From contig NZ_CP040936.1 in the NCBI RefSeq assembly GCF_006352025.1, forward strand, positions 558,001 to 622,000: 64,000 nt of DNA, written 5' to 3'. This document shows, one piece after another, positions 1 to 9,088 of this stretch. The notes beneath the pieces were generated by a model, which saw nothing but the letters and a program-made list of their open reading frames with translations, was not told the origin of the DNA and ran no database searches. Made by a program: the position numbers and the translations under genes. The stretch comes from Hymenobacter sp. DG01. GTDB lineage: Bacteria; Bacteroidota; Bacteroidia; Cytophagales; Hymenobacteraceae. Numbering within the stretch: position 1 is the stretch's first letter; each line of letters begins with the position of its first letter.

Positions 1-191
1 AAAAGGTAGGGTGAGAGGGTAGGCGGGTAAGGATTTAGGAGGGGTGAGGGGGTAGGAAGTGGATGCCCTCAAAGAAATTATCCGTCCTGCTGAGCTTAGC
101 GGAAGCATCTCGCGAGCCAGAGGTGGGTGGGAACTTCAGCGTTTCAAGCCAAATGCCCCAGCTAGCTCAGCAGAACGGGTATCAATAAAAG
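1..191. other. intergenic region left of paaA with a partial dispersed repeat
   Basis: No gene is seen here. Bases 84-120 match one arm of the dispersed hairpin repeat found complete at 8771-8863 (the AGCATCTCGCG core). Since paaA reads leftward, paaB and the other epoxidase subunits would be expected beyond the left edge; they do not start within these bases. Confidence 0.5.
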
Positions 192-1148
192 TTAGGCGGC
201 TACGGTAGCCGCTTCGCGCTGCTTGCGTTTTTCGGCGTGGGCCAGGGCGGCTTCGCGTACCCAGGCTCCTTCCTCGTGAGCTTGCACACGGGCCTGCAGG
301 CGCTCCTTGTTGCACATGCCGTTGCCCTTCACCACGTTCCAGAATTCCTCCCAGTCCACGTCGCCGAAGTCGTAGCCCTGTTTGGCTTCATTCCACTTCA
401 GGTTGGGGTCGGGCACCGTGAGGCCCAGGAATTCGGCCTGGGGTACCATCATATCCACGAATTTCTGGCGCAGCTCGTCGTTGGTGAAACGCTTGATGCG
501 CCAGTTCATCGACTGAGCCGTGTTCGGCGACTCGGAGTCTTTGGGGCCAAACATCATTAGCGTGGGCCACCACCAGCGGTTCAGGCCTTCCTGAGCCATA
601 GCCTTCTGCTCCGGCGAACCTTCGCAGAGAGTCTGCATGATTTCGAATCCCTGACGCTGGTGGAAGCTTTCTTCCTTGCACACGCGCACCATGGCCCGGG
701 CGTAGGGACCGTACGAGGTGCGGCAGAGCGGCACCTGATTCAGGATGGCGGCGCCATCTACCAGCCAGCCCACACAGCCCATATCAGCCCAGCTAAGGGT
801 AGGATAGTTAAAAATGCTCGAATACTTGGCTTTGCCCGAGTGCAGGTCGGCCAGCATTTGGTCGCGGGAAGCACCCAGGGTTTCGGCGGCGGAGTAAAGG
901 TAGAGGCCGTGACCAGCTTCGTCCTGCACCTTGGCCAGTAGAATGGATTTGCGCTTGAGTGAAGGAGCGCGCGTAATCCAGTTGCCTTCCGGCAGCATGC
1001 CCACAAGCTCGGAGTGCGCGTGCTGCGAAATCTGCCGGATCAGGGTTTTGCGATAGGCATCGGGCATCCAATCCTTGGGCTCAATGCGCACATCGGCGTC
1101 AATGCGGGCCTGAAACTGTTCTTCCTGGGTGAGTTCTAGCGTTTCCAT
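192..1148 (-). CDS. paaA: 1,2-phenylacetyl-CoA epoxidase, catalytic subunit PaaA
   Basis: Catalytic subunit of the multicomponent ring-1,2-epoxidase of aerobic phenylacetate degradation; with PaaB, C and E it turns phenylacetyl-CoA into the ring epoxide. The protein has 318 residues, close to the usual ~310. Di-iron ligands fit the ferritin-like fold: E47, the ExxH pair E77/H80, D131 and the ExxH pair E160/H163. The ATG follows an AAAGAGG-like ribosome site. A perfect palindrome lies 17 bases before the start codon. The gene is downstream of paaK, a TetR gene and paaE on the same strand, but paaE is separated from it by a small lipoprotein gene. Confidence 0.96.
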   Translation of the reverse strand: METLELTQEEQFQARIDADVRIEPKDWMPDAYRKTLIRQISQHAHSELVGMLPEGNWITRAPSLKRKSILLAKVQDEAGHGLYLYSAAETLGASRDQMLADLHSGKAKYSSIFNYPTLSWADMGCVGWLVDGAAILNQVPLCRTSYGPYARAMVRVCKEESFHQRQGFEIMQTLCEGSPEQKAMAQEGLNRWWWPTLMMFGPKDSESPNTAQSMNWRIKRFTNDELRQKFVDMMVPQAEFLGLTVPDPNLKWNEAKQGYDFGDVDWEEFWNVVKGNGMCNKERLQARVQAHEEGAWVREAALAHAEKRKQREAATVAA

Positions 1149-1164
1149 GCCTCTTTAACAAAGC

Positions 1165-1186
1165 TTAACTAACATTCGTTAGTTAA
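1165..1186. promoter_or_regulatory. putative PaaR-type operator upstream of paaA
   Basis: Perfect inverted repeat TTAACTAAC-ATTC-GTTAGTTAA (9-base arms). On the minus strand it overlaps a -7-like TACATTTA (bases 1184-1191), so bound repressor should block initiation. The core AACGAATGTT recurs at the paaK promoter. It resembles the CNAACGNNCGTTNG motif described for the TetR-type phenylacetate repressor PaaR of Thermus. The regulator at 2797-3381 is the obvious candidate to bind it. Confidence 0.75.
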
Positions 1187-1219
1187 ATGTAGAGAAAAGT
1201 TTGGTTTGTCAGTGTAGCC

Positions 1220-1618
1220 TTATGGTCTAATTAACTGATATTCCCCATTCCAACTGACCGGACTATGGCTACCATAATCGGTATCGTTGTAGAATAAACG
1301 TACTTTCAGGATACCGCTATCCAGTGTAATTTCGCCTTTATAGCCATAGTCTCCTCGTTTATGGAGAATAAGATGACCTGGCAGAGTTCCTCTGTCTGTT
1401 TGTGGCAATGGCAGTAGAATGCTATCCTTAAAGGTTTTGTTGAAAAGAGCAGACAGCGGGTCATGCACCATTCGGCGTCGTTGGCCGGTAAGTAACACAA
1501 ACGGTTTGCCCGCTACTATCCTTAGCTCGGCTTTCGGATTGTTTCCAACCTTAGCGCAACTACTGACTAGTAGGATTCCTGAAAGAAACAGGTAGAGATG
1601 CTTCGGCAAGCTTAGCAT
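1220..1618 (-). CDS. small predicted lipoprotein, function unknown
   Basis: A 132-residue protein with a lipoprotein signal: hydrophobic stretch ending in LVSSC, so Cys21 would be lipidated. The mature part is probably beta-rich; no family recognised. The first codons (MLSLPKHL) are encoded by a copy of the dispersed repeat arm at about 1600-1622, so the annotated start and part of the signal peptide lie inside a repeat. An original start may have been lost or moved; a TTG at codon 4 is an alternative. It sits between paaE (19 bases away) and paaA (71 bases) on the same strand, an odd interruption of a conserved cluster. Confidence 0.6.
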   Translation of the reverse strand: MLSLPKHLYLFLSGILLVSSCAKVGNNPKAELRIVAGKPFVLLTGQRRRMVHDPLSALFNKTFKDSILLPLPQTDRGTLPGHLILHKRGDYGYKGEITLDSGILKVRLFYNDTDYGSHSPVSWNGEYQLIRP

Positions 1619-1637
1619 GACATTCTAGTAGTGAATT

Positions 1638-2717
1638 CTACTGGTCGAAATCCACTGACACCTTCTCCGAGGTAGGGCGGGCCTGGCAGGAGAGGACGTA
1701 GCCTTTGGCCACTTCGGTGTCGGAAAGGGAGTAGTTCACGTCCATTTCTACGGTGCCCTCCGTTACGCGGCAGCGGCAGGTGCTGCACATACCGTTTTTG
1801 CAGGAGTAGGGGGCATCGGCGCCGGTTTCCAGCAGGGCATCCAGAATGGTGTCGCCGTAGTACGACATTTCCAGGATGCGCTTGGTGCCTTCCAGCTGCA
1901 CGGTTACCTGGCTGTGCTTGTCATCCTCACCAACAGGGCGTTGGGCTTGACGGGCGGCAGCCCGCTGGGCGCTGCCGGCGGAGCCAAACATCTCGAAGTG
2001 AATTTTCTCGGGGGCTACCCCAGCCTCGGCCAGCACATCCTTCACGTCGTTGATCATCTCCTCCGGGCCGCAGATGAAGGCCTCGTCGATTTCGTGGGCA
2101 GGCACAATCTTCAGCAGGAACAAGCGGGCTTTTTCGGCGTTGATGCGGCCGAACAGCAGGTCGGTGTCGCCCTGCTCGCGGCTGAGGATGTGGTACACGC
2201 TGAGGCGGTCCACGAACCGGTTTTTCAAGGCTTCAATTTCCTCCTTGAAGATGATAGAGTTGCGCCCCCGGTTACCATAGATCAGGTACACCCGGCTGTG
2301 GGGCTCGGTCAGGAGCACCGTTTTGATGATGGACATAACCGGCGTGATACCCGAACCCGCCGCGAACATCACGTAGAGCTTCTGCTGCTCAGGGTGGAGC
2401 TCGGTGTAGAAGTGGCCCATGGGCGGCATCACCTCCAACTCTTCGCCTACCCGCAGCTTTTCCACGGCCAGGGAAGAGAAACGGCCTTCCGGGACCTTTT
2501 TGATGGCTACGCGCCACTCATTGTCCAGGGGGCTGCTGCAGATGGAGTAGCTCCGGCGCAGCTCCTCGCCCTCATGCTCGCGGCGGAAGGTGAGGTACTG
2601 GCCCTGGGTGAACTTGAACGTCTCGCGCAGGTCAGCGGGCACATCCAGGGACACGCTCACGCAGTCCGGGGTTTCCCGGACGATACTCTTGATTTTTACT
2701 TTATGAAAACGGCTCAT
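1638..2717 (-). CDS. paaE: 1,2-phenylacetyl-CoA epoxidase, reductase subunit PaaE
   Basis: Electron-transfer subunit of the phenylacetyl-CoA epoxidase, passing electrons from NAD(P)H to the PaaA di-iron site. It has 359 residues: an N-terminal FAD-binding ferredoxin-reductase domain (RSYSIC at 55-60), an NAD-binding domain around 115-230, and a C-terminal plant-type 2Fe-2S domain with Cys306, Cys311, Cys314 and Cys344 (CKNGMCSTC). The order reductase-then-ferredoxin and the length are typical. It lies 79 bases downstream of the TetR gene, in the same direction, probably in one transcription unit with paaK and the regulator. Confidence 0.95.
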   Translation of the reverse strand: MSRFHKVKIKSIVRETPDCVSVSLDVPADLRETFKFTQGQYLTFRREHEGEELRRSYSICSSPLDNEWRVAIKKVPEGRFSSLAVEKLRVGEELEVMPPMGHFYTELHPEQQKLYVMFAAGSGITPVMSIIKTVLLTEPHSRVYLIYGNRGRNSIIFKEEIEALKNRFVDRLSVYHILSREQGDTDLLFGRINAEKARLFLLKIVPAHEIDEAFICGPEEMINDVKDVLAEAGVAPEKIHFEMFGSAGSAQRAAARQAQRPVGEDDKHSQVTVQLEGTKRILEMSYYGDTILDALLETGADAPYSCKNGMCSTCRCRVTEGTVEMDVNYSLSDTEVAKGYVLSCQARPTSEKVSVDFDQ

Positions 2718-2726
2718 GATATGTAG

Positions 2727-2796
2727 CTATTAGCTGTTGGCTGCTGGCTGTTAGCTTTCGTCGGCCGGGTAGGCTAATAGCTGACAGCTAACAGCT
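2727..2796. repeat. local AGCTGTTAGCTG-type inverted/direct repeats
   Basis: The gap between the TetR gene and paaE is filled by short repeated units (TAGCTGTTGGCTG and variants) facing their complement (CTGACAGCTAACAGCT). It could form an imperfect hairpin in the transcript. No function is assigned. Confidence 0.5.
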
Positions 2797-3381
2797 TTAT
2801 TTTTTCTCCAGCCCGGTGAGGAGCATGGTGATGATGTTGGCTTCCAGCTCTTCGGCCGACAGCTCGCGGCCGGGGCGGTACCAGAGCTCCACCCAGCGCA
2901 CGGCAGAAAGGATGGTAAACAAGGCCACCGATACGTTCACGGGCTGAAACTCACCGGCAGCAATGCCCTGCTCAATCAGGGCCGCGAAGCCTTTTTCGTA
3001 CTGCTTGCGGGCATCCTTGAACTCCGTCAGGGCGGGTTCGCGCAGGTACTTCCAGTCGTGGTTGGCTACGGATACGGCCGCGCCATCCTCAATCATGAGG
3101 CGGATGTGCAGGCTAATCAGGGCCTTGATTTTCTCGACGTACGGTGCGTCGGTGGCTTCTATTTCGGCGAGCTGGGAAATGTAGGTACTCGATACGCGGA
3201 AGCAGATCAGCTCCAGAATCTCGTCCTTGGACTTGATGTGGTTGTACATGCTGGCCGCTTCAATGCCTACTTCGCCGGCTAGGTCGCGCATGGATGTGCC
3301 ACCGAAGCCTTTCTGCTTAAACAGCTTGGCGGCTTCTTCCAGGATAAGCTGGCGCTTGTTGGTTTTGCGGGTTGTAAGCAT
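2797..3381 (-). CDS. TetR/AcrR family regulator, probable phenylacetate (PaaR-like) repressor
   Basis: DNA-binding repressor of 194 residues. The N-terminal helix-turn-helix (about residues 10-55, with FGGTSMRDLAGEVGIE followed by a SMYNHIKSKDEIL recognition region) is typical TetR; the rest is an all-helical ligand domain. It sits 42 bases downstream of paaK and upstream of paaE on the same strand. Two near-identical palindromes (1165-1186 and 4819-4832) flank the cluster. In other phenylacetate clusters such regulators release DNA on binding phenylacetyl-CoA; that role is inferred here from context. Confidence 0.88.
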   Translation of the reverse strand: MLTTRKTNKRQLILEEAAKLFKQKGFGGTSMRDLAGEVGIEAASMYNHIKSKDEILELICFRVSSTYISQLAEIEATDAPYVEKIKALISLHIRLMIEDGAAVSVANHDWKYLREPALTEFKDARKQYEKGFAALIEQGIAAGEFQPVNVSVALFTILSAVRWVELWYRPGRELSAEELEANIITMLLTGLEKK

Positions 3382-3423
3382 GGGTGGGGGGTAGGAGGTC
3401 AGAAGCCGTACGCCAACGGCTGG

Positions 3424-4764
3424 CTAAAGATTGCGCAAATCTTTGACCCGACTCAACTTGCCGCCTTCGCTGCGCGGCAGCTGCCCAAAGCCCATCAGCG
3501 TGACCTTCATACTGAGCCCAATGTTGTCCTTGATTTTCTTGGCAAACGCGCCCTTCAGCGTCCGGAGGCAGTCGTGCTGTTGCACCACCTCATCGGTCAG
3601 GGCCTCCAGGCCTAGCTCCCGCATCAGCACCTCGTCTATTTCCACGTTCACTTCCACCTCATCGAGGCTACCCCGGCGCGAGGCTACAACCTGGTAATAG
3701 GGGCTCACCTGCTCCATACTGCTGATGATGTCCTCGACCTGGGTTGGGAAGAAGTTGACACCCCGAATGATGAGCATATCGTCGGCGCGGCCACGGATGG
3801 GGCCCATTTTTACGTGAGTGCGCTTGTGGGAATGTTCGTAGGTGAGGTTGGTAATGTCGCCGGTCCAGTAGCGCAGAATGGGCATGGCCTTCTTGGTGAG
3901 GGTAGTCAGCACCAGCACCCCGTACTCGCCCTCGGCCACCGGCTCGCCGGTTTCCTGGCAGACGATTTCGGGGTAGAAGTGGTCTTCCCAGATGTAGCTG
4001 CCCGTGCCGCGCTCGTCGGCATCTTCCTGCGACACGCCGGGGCCCATAATCTCGCTGAGGCCGTAGATGTTGGTGGCCCGCACGCCCAGACCCTGCTGCA
4101 CCTGCCCCCGAATGGCCTCGCTCCAGGGCTCGGCGCCCAGCACGGCGTACTGCAGGTTGAGGGCGGTCAGCGGAATGTTGCGCCGCTTCAGCTCCTCGGC
4201 CAGTACCTGGGCGTAGGAGGGGGTAGCGCACAGCACTTCCGGCTGGAAATCCTGCAGGAGCTGCAGCTGCCGGTCGGTGCTACCCCCCGAAACCGGGATA
4301 ACCGTCAGGCCCAGCTTTTCGGCTCCGTAGTGAATGCCCAGGCCGCCCGTGAATAGGCCGTAGCCGTAGGCGTTCTGGAGTTTCATGCCCGGCCGGCAGC
4401 CCGCCGCAGCCAGGGAGCGGGCCACCAGCTCCGCGAAAGTGTTCAAGTCCTCAGCCATGTAGCCCACCACGGTGGCCTTGCCCGTGGTGCCGCTGGAGCA
4501 GTGCAGGCGCGCTACCTCAGGCTGGGGCACCGCAAACAGCCCGAAAGGGTAGTTGTCGCGGAAGTCTGCCTTCTTGGTGAAGCCCAGCTTGCCCAGGTCT
4601 TCCAAGCCTTTGAAGGTACTCGGGTTGATGCCTAAGTCGTCGAACTTCTGCCGGTAAAACGGAACGCGCTGGTACACATACTGCACCTGCTCCTTCAGGC
4701 GGGCGTTTTGGAGAGCCCGCAGCTGCGGCAACGGCAGGCGCTCCATTTCAGGGTTGAACAGCAT
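3424..4764 (-). CDS. paaK: phenylacetate-CoA ligase PaaK
   Basis: Activates phenylacetate to phenylacetyl-CoA with ATP and CoA, the first step of the pathway. With the start chosen at 4764 (MLFNPEMERL) it has 446 residues, close to the usual ~430-440; an in-frame ATG at 4821 would add 19 residues that overlap the operator and look non-coding. Signatures of the ANL adenylating family: CSSGTTGKATVVGY (phosphate loop), GLSEIMGPG, YWTGDITNL and the hinge/C-terminal RGRADDMLIIRGVNFFPTQVE. It is the first gene of the minus-strand paa unit. Confidence 0.96.
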   Translation of the reverse strand: MLFNPEMERLPLPQLRALQNARLKEQVQYVYQRVPFYRQKFDDLGINPSTFKGLEDLGKLGFTKKADFRDNYPFGLFAVPQPEVARLHCSSGTTGKATVVGYMAEDLNTFAELVARSLAAAGCRPGMKLQNAYGYGLFTGGLGIHYGAEKLGLTVIPVSGGSTDRQLQLLQDFQPEVLCATPSYAQVLAEELKRRNIPLTALNLQYAVLGAEPWSEAIRGQVQQGLGVRATNIYGLSEIMGPGVSQEDADERGTGSYIWEDHFYPEIVCQETGEPVAEGEYGVLVLTTLTKKAMPILRYWTGDITNLTYEHSHKRTHVKMGPIRGRADDMLIIRGVNFFPTQVEDIISSMEQVSPYYQVVASRRGSLDEVEVNVEIDEVLMRELGLEALTDEVVQQHDCLRTLKGAFAKKIKDNIGLSMKVTLMGFGQLPRSEGGKLSRVKDLRNL

Positions 4765-4818
4765 GGGCGGGAGGCTTGGGTGGGTGGCGGAAGTGCCAAG
4801 ATAACACTTTAACCAACG

Positions 4819-4832
4819 CAAACGAATGTTTG
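4819..4832. promoter_or_regulatory. putative PaaR-type operator upstream of paaK
   Basis: Palindrome CAAAC-GAAT-GTTTG, sharing the core AACGAATGTT with the operator in front of paaA. It lies about 55 bases before the chosen paaK start, suitable for repression by the TetR protein encoded in the same unit. Confidence 0.7.
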
Positions 4833-4878
4833 TTAGTATAATCTAAAGCTGAGAAAAGGTCTGTTACATAAGGAAGAA

Positions 4879-4975
4879 CGGTCAGTCAAGCTTGTCGAGA
4901 CATCTTGCGGGCTGAGGTTGTGATAGTAACTCAGGCAGCAGCCCGCGAGATGCTTCGGCTGCGCTTAGCATCACA
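4879..4975. repeat. dispersed intergenic hairpin repeat, imperfect copy
   Basis: Two facing arms (about 4879-4917 and 4937-4975) carry the same words as the perfect copy at 8771-8863 (GAGACATCTTGCGGGCTGA opposite CAGCCCGCGAGATGCTTCGG) but are degenerate. It lies between the divergent paaK and SDR genes. Confidence 0.65.
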
Positions 4976-5084
4976 CGTTCCTTTTGCTGGCAGCCACCCT
5001 ACCCCCCGGAACATTCGTGTAACTAAAGAGGCCGTTTGCCAGTCTAAAAAGCAGATGTTTCACTGACCTTCTCCTTTGAGCTAT

Positions 5085-5903
5085 ATGGCAAACACTCCCA
5101 CTTCGCAGCGTCTTCAAAATCAGGTAGCCCTTGTTACGGGGGGCAGCTCCGGCATCGGAACGGGGGTAGCCAAAGCTATGGCGGCCGAAGGTGCCACGGT
5201 CATCGTCAACTACGCGCACGGTGCCGACGACGCCAAGGCCGTGGTGGCTGACATTGAAAAGGCCGGCGGCAAGGCCGTGGCTATCAAGGCCGACGTTAGC
5301 AAGGAAGATGAAGTGCAGGCTATGTTCAACCAGATTCGGGAGCAGTTTCAGACCCTGCACATCCTGGTCAACAACTCCGGCATTCAGCAGGATGCCACCT
5401 TCCTGGAAATGACCCTGGAGCAGTGGCAAAAGGTGATTGATGTAAACCTGACCGGGCAGTTTCTGTGCGCCCGAGAGGCCGCCCGCGAGTTTGTGCGCCG
5501 GGGCCCGCAGCCGGAAATATCGAAGGCCACTGGCAAAATCATCTGCATGAGCTCCGTGCACGAGGTAATTCCGTGGGCCGGTCACGTCAACTACGCCACC
5601 AGCAAAGGCGGCATCATGCAGTTGATGAAAAGCATGGCCCAGGAGTTGGCTCCGCACAAAATCCGGGTGAACAGCATCGGGCCCGGTGCCATTAAAACCC
5701 CCATCAATAACGAAGCCTGGGAAACCCCCGAAGCGGCCGAGAAGCTGCTGACTCTGATTCCGTACGGCCGCATCGGCGAAACCGAGGACATCGGGAAGGT
5801 GGCTGTGTGGCTGGCTTCTGATGAGGCCGACTACGTGACCGGCACTACTATCTTCGCCGACGGTGGCATGACCCTGTACCCCGGCTTCGCCGACAATGGC
5901 TGA
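5085..5903 (+). CDS. SDR family oxidoreductase, glucose 1-dehydrogenase type
   Basis: NAD(P)-dependent short-chain dehydrogenase of 272 residues. Rossmann motif TGGSSGIG near residue 18, NNSG for the central strand, catalytic SSVHEV...YATSK (Ser/Tyr/Lys), and a C-terminal DGGMTLYPGF close to that of bacterial glucose 1-dehydrogenases. The ATG at 5085 (MANTPTSQ) is preferred over a TTG at 5076. It is followed 122 bases later, same strand, by a GH63-like glucosidase, so the pair may release and oxidise glucose; the substrate is inferred from similarity and context only. Confidence 0.85.
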   Translation: MANTPTSQRLQNQVALVTGGSSGIGTGVAKAMAAEGATVIVNYAHGADDAKAVVADIEKAGGKAVAIKADVSKEDEVQAMFNQIREQFQTLHILVNNSGIQQDATFLEMTLEQWQKVIDVNLTGQFLCAREAAREFVRRGPQPEISKATGKIICMSSVHEVIPWAGHVNYATSKGGIMQLMKSMAQELAPHKIRVNSIGPGAIKTPINNEAWETPEAAEKLLTLIPYGRIGETEDIGKVAVWLASDEADYVTGTTIFADGGMTLYPGFADNG

Positions 5904-6025
5904 GCCGGAAGGCAGCGGTTTTTCCTACCCCCTCGGGGCGGCGTAAACCCTGGCCTAACGGCGGCGCACCTTGTATTTCTACGGTTCCGGCGGGCTGATG
6001 TGGGCCGGCCGGCACGCTACCTTAC

Positions 6026-8671
6026 ATGACTCAGGAACACCAACGGCAGCAGCAGGCCCGGGAAGGCGAAGCCAACTGGCACCGCTTCGGGCCCTACGTA
6101 TCGGAGCGGCAGTGGGGCACAGTGCGCGAGGATTATTCAGCTGACAGCCAGCCCTGGACCTACCTCACCCACGACATGGCCCGCAGCAAGGCTTACCGCT
6201 GGGGCGAAGATGCCATTGGGGGCGTTTCGGATGAGCAGCAGCAGCTGTGTCTGGCGCCGGCTTTCTGGAACGGGCACGACCCCATCATCAAGGAGCGGCT
6301 GTTTGGGCTGAGCGGCCCTGAGGGCAACCACGGCGAGGATGTGAAGGAGCTGTACTACTACCTCGATAATACCCCCACGCACTCCTACATGCGCATGCTG
6401 TACAAGTATCCGCAGCATGCCTACCCCTATGCGTGGCTGGTACAGGAGAATGCGCGCCGCAGCCGCCGCCAACCCGAGTTTGAGCTGCTGGATACCTGCA
6501 TATTCCACGAAAACCGCTACTTCGATATCTTTCTGGAGTACGCCAAGGCCAGCCCCGACGATGTGCTGCTGCAGATAACCGTGCACAACCGCGGGCCGCA
6601 GCCGGCTCCGTTGCACGTGCTACCCCACCTCTGGTTCCGCAACACCTGGGCCTGGGGCTACGATGCCTACAAGCCGGGGCTCCGGGCCACCGAAGCGGGG
6701 CACATTCAGGTAGAGCACCAGCACCTGCCGCCCCTGCAGCTGTACTGCGACCAGGCGGAAGGCCACAGCCCCGACCTGCTTTTCTGCGACAACGAAACCA
6801 ACACCCAGCGCCTGTACGGCACCCCTAACGCCAGCCCCTACTGCAAAGACGGCATCAACGACTACCTGGTGCACGGCCACCAGGCAGCCCTCAATCCGGC
6901 CCGCCAGGGCACCCGTGCCGCCGCCCACTACCAGCTGACTATTCCGGCCCAGCAGAGCCGGGTGCTGCGCCTGCGCCTGGCCGCGCCCGGTCTGCCTACC
7001 CCTTTTGCCGATTTTGCCAGCTTGCTTCAGCTGCGTAAAAAAGAGGCCGATGAGTTCTATGAACACCTGCAGGCCGACCTGACCAACCCCGATGCCCGTA
7101 GCGTGCAGCGCCAGGCCCTGGCCGGCATGCTCTGGAGCAAGCAGTTCTACTATTATGATGTGGCTGAGTGGCTGAAAGGCGACCCGGCTTCGGTGCGCCC
7201 ACCGGTCGCCCGCCGGCACAACCGCAACCACGCCTGGAGCCACCTCAACAACGCCGACATCATCTCCATGCCCGACAAGTGGGAGTACCCCTGGTACGCG
7301 GCCTGGGACCTGGCCTTCCACTGCATTCCGCTGGCGCTGGTAGATGGGCACTTCGCCAAAAAGCAGCTGCAGCTGCTGTGCCAGGATTGGTACATGCACC
7401 CCAACGGACAGCTGCCGGCCTACGAGTGGAACTTCTCCGACGTAAACCCGCCCGTGCACGCCTGGGCCACCTGGCGCGTGTATAAACTGGACCGCAAGCA
7501 GCACAACGGCCAGGGCGACACGGCCTTTCTGGAAAGCGTGTTTCACCGCCTGCTGCTCAATTTTACCTGGTGGGTAAACCGCAAGGACCGCAATAACCGC
7601 AACATCTTCGAGGGGGGCTTTCTGGGGCTCGATAACATTGGTATGTTCGATAGAAGCGCCCCGCTGCCCGATGGGGCCTACATTGAACAGGCCGACGGCA
7701 CGGCCTGGATGGCCATGTTTGCCCTGAACATGATGCGTATAGCCCTGGAACTGGCCAAAACCAACCCTGTGTACCAGGATATGGCCAGTAAGTTCTTCGA
7801 GCACTTCCTCTACATCGCCCAGGCCATGACCAATCTGGCCGACGAGCAGATAGATATGTGGGACGAGCACGACGGCTTTTACTACGACGTGCTGAACACC
7901 CCGGAGCACGGCCGCCTACCCCTGCGCGTCCGCTCAATGGTAGGGCTGATTCCATTGTTTGCCGTAGAGGTGCTCGACGAGGATACGCTCCAGCAGATGC
8001 CCCGCTTTGTGTACCGCCTGAACTGGTTTCTGGACCACCGCCCCGAGCTGGCCGCCATGGTTTCGCGGTGGCAGGAGCCGGGCCGGGGCCAGAGCCACCT
8101 GCTGTCCTTGCTGCGCGGGCACCGCATGAAGCTGCTGCTGGGCCGCGCCCTCAACGAAGCCGAGTTTCTCTCCGACTACGGGGTGCGGGCATTGTCGCGG
8201 TATCACCTAGCGCATCCTTATGTGTTCGAGCACGCCGATGGCAGCAAGGAAGTGGTTGATTACCAGCCTGCCGAATCGACAACCTCCCTGTTTGGGGGCA
8301 ACAGCAACTGGCGCGGCCCCGTCTGGATGCCCATGAACTTTCTGCTGGTGGAGGCGCTGCAGCGTTTCTACCATTACTACGGCCCCGAATTCAAGGTGGA
8401 ATACCCCACCGGCTCCGGCCAATACAGCACGCTACTGGAAATATCCCAGGCCCTGACTGAGCGCCTTACCCGGCTGTTTCTGCGCGATGAAAACGGCCGC
8501 CGCCCCTGCTTCGGCCTGAACCAGCAGCTCCAGACCGACCCCCATTTTCGGGACTATCTGCTCTTTCATGAGTATTTCCACGGCGACACCGGGCAGGGCC
8601 TGGGCGCCAGCCACCAAACCGGCTGGACCGGTCTCATTGCCAAGCTGCTCCAGCCCCGCCCAAACGGGTAA
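6026..8671 (+). CDS. GH63 / MGH1-like glucosidase
   Basis: Large cytoplasmic glycoside hydrolase of 881 residues without a signal peptide. Typical of the bacterial GH63 (mannosyl-oligosaccharide glucosidase-like) family: an N-terminal beta-rich region with WGEDAIGG and FWNGHDP, then an (alpha/alpha)6 barrel with [16 protein letters not shown] (an Asp at the usual acid position), [10 protein letters not shown], and a late [16 protein letters not shown] motif. It likely acts on alpha-glucosides such as trehalose- or glycerate-linked glucosides, but the substrate cannot be read from the sequence. It pairs with the SDR gene upstream. Confidence 0.9.
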   Translation: MTQEHQRQQQAREGEANWHRFGPYVSERQWGTVREDYSADSQPWTYLTHDMARSKAYRWGEDAIGGVSDEQQQLCLAPAFWNGHDPIIKERLFGLSGPEGNHGEDVKELYYYLDNTPTHSYMRMLYKYPQHAYPYAWLVQENARRSRRQPEFELLDTCIFHENRYFDIFLEYAKASPDDVLLQITVHNRGPQPAPLHVLPHLWFRNTWAWGYDAYKPGLRATEAGHIQVEHQHLPPLQLYCDQAEGHSPDLLFCDNETNTQRLYGTPNASPYCKDGINDYLVHGHQAALNPARQGTRAAAHYQLTIPAQQSRVLRLRLAAPGLPTPFADFASLLQLRKKEADEFYEHLQADLTNPDARSVQRQALAGMLWSKQFYYYDVAEWLKGDPASVRPPVARRHNRNHAWSHLNNADIISMPDKWEYPWYAAWDLAFHCIPLALVDGHFAKKQLQLLCQDWYMHPNGQLPAYEWNFSDVNPPVHAWATWRVYKLDRKQHNGQGDTAFLESVFHRLLLNFTWWVNRKDRNNRNIFEGGFLGLDNIGMFDRSAPLPDGAYIEQADGTAWMAMFALNMMRIALELAKTNPVYQDMASKFFEHFLYIAQAMTNLADEQIDMWDEHDGFYYDVLNTPEHGRLPLRVRSMVGLIPLFAVEVLDEDTLQQMPRFVYRLNWFLDHRPELAAMVSRWQEPGRGQSHLLSLLRGHRMKLLLGRALNEAEFLSDYGVRALSRYHLAHPYVFEHADGSKEVVDYQPAESTTSLFGGNSNWRGPVWMPMNFLLVEALQRFYHYYGPEFKVEYPTGSGQYSTLLEISQALTERLTRLFLRDENGRRPCFGLNQQLQTDPHFRDYLLFHEYFHGDTGQGLGASHQTGWTGLIAKLLQPRPNG

Positions 8672-9088
8672 AAAGCTATTCGGAAGTTTTAGTTGACGCC
8701 TAATACACAAGCGTCGCCGGAGCATTTTGCGTAGGGTTGTTGTGGTAGTAATGATGATACGGAAATGACCGTCATGTCGAGCTTGCCGAGACATCTCGCG
8801 TGCTGACGTTGTAATGGTAATTCAGCGTCAGCACGCGAGATGTCTCGGCAAGCTCGACATGACGTTCTAGGAAGGTCTATTCTTCAGCCTTTTGCTTGAG
8901 GTGGAAGAGGCTCGGCATGACGGCCAGGTGTATATGATTCTTATCTCCGGCCTTCCTACCCCTTGCTTCGGGCTGAAGGGTAGGAAGGCCTCCGGAGGCG
9001 GGTCTGGCAAAAAATGCCTATACTCCCTTCTCAAATCTTGCTTTGTTCTTTTTCGGAGCCTTTTTGCGGGCTCCGCTGTTCTTTTTGC
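8672..9088. other. intergenic region with hairpins
   Basis: 417 bases without a credible gene. It contains the perfect dispersed hairpin repeat (8771-8863) and a second stem, GCCTTCCTACCCCTT / AAGGGTAGGAAGGC (8950-8989), which could stop transcription from the glucosidase. Antisense reading frames here are only shadows of the nuclease gene. Confidence 0.6.
8771..8863. repeat. dispersed intergenic hairpin repeat, perfect copy
   Basis: Two exactly complementary 38-base arms (8771-8808 and 8826-8863) around a 17-base loop. The arm contains CTTGCCGAGACATCTCGCG. Degenerate or half copies occur near 84-120, 1600-1622, 4879-4975 and 45731-45800. Translated in one direction, this repeat class yields MLSLPKHL-like peptides. 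Confidence 0.85.

Noticed and set aside
4971..5657. 228-codon minus-strand open frame
   Set aside because: Antisense to the SDR gene and begins in a repeat; no recognisable domain.
6620..7909. 429-codon minus-strand open frame
   Set aside because: Shadow of the GH63 glucosidase.
9014..9088. upstream ATG extension of the nuclease gene
   Set aside because: The added residues (Cys- and Phe-rich) cover a hairpin region and are unlike the protein's soluble start; the GTG at 9089 fits better.
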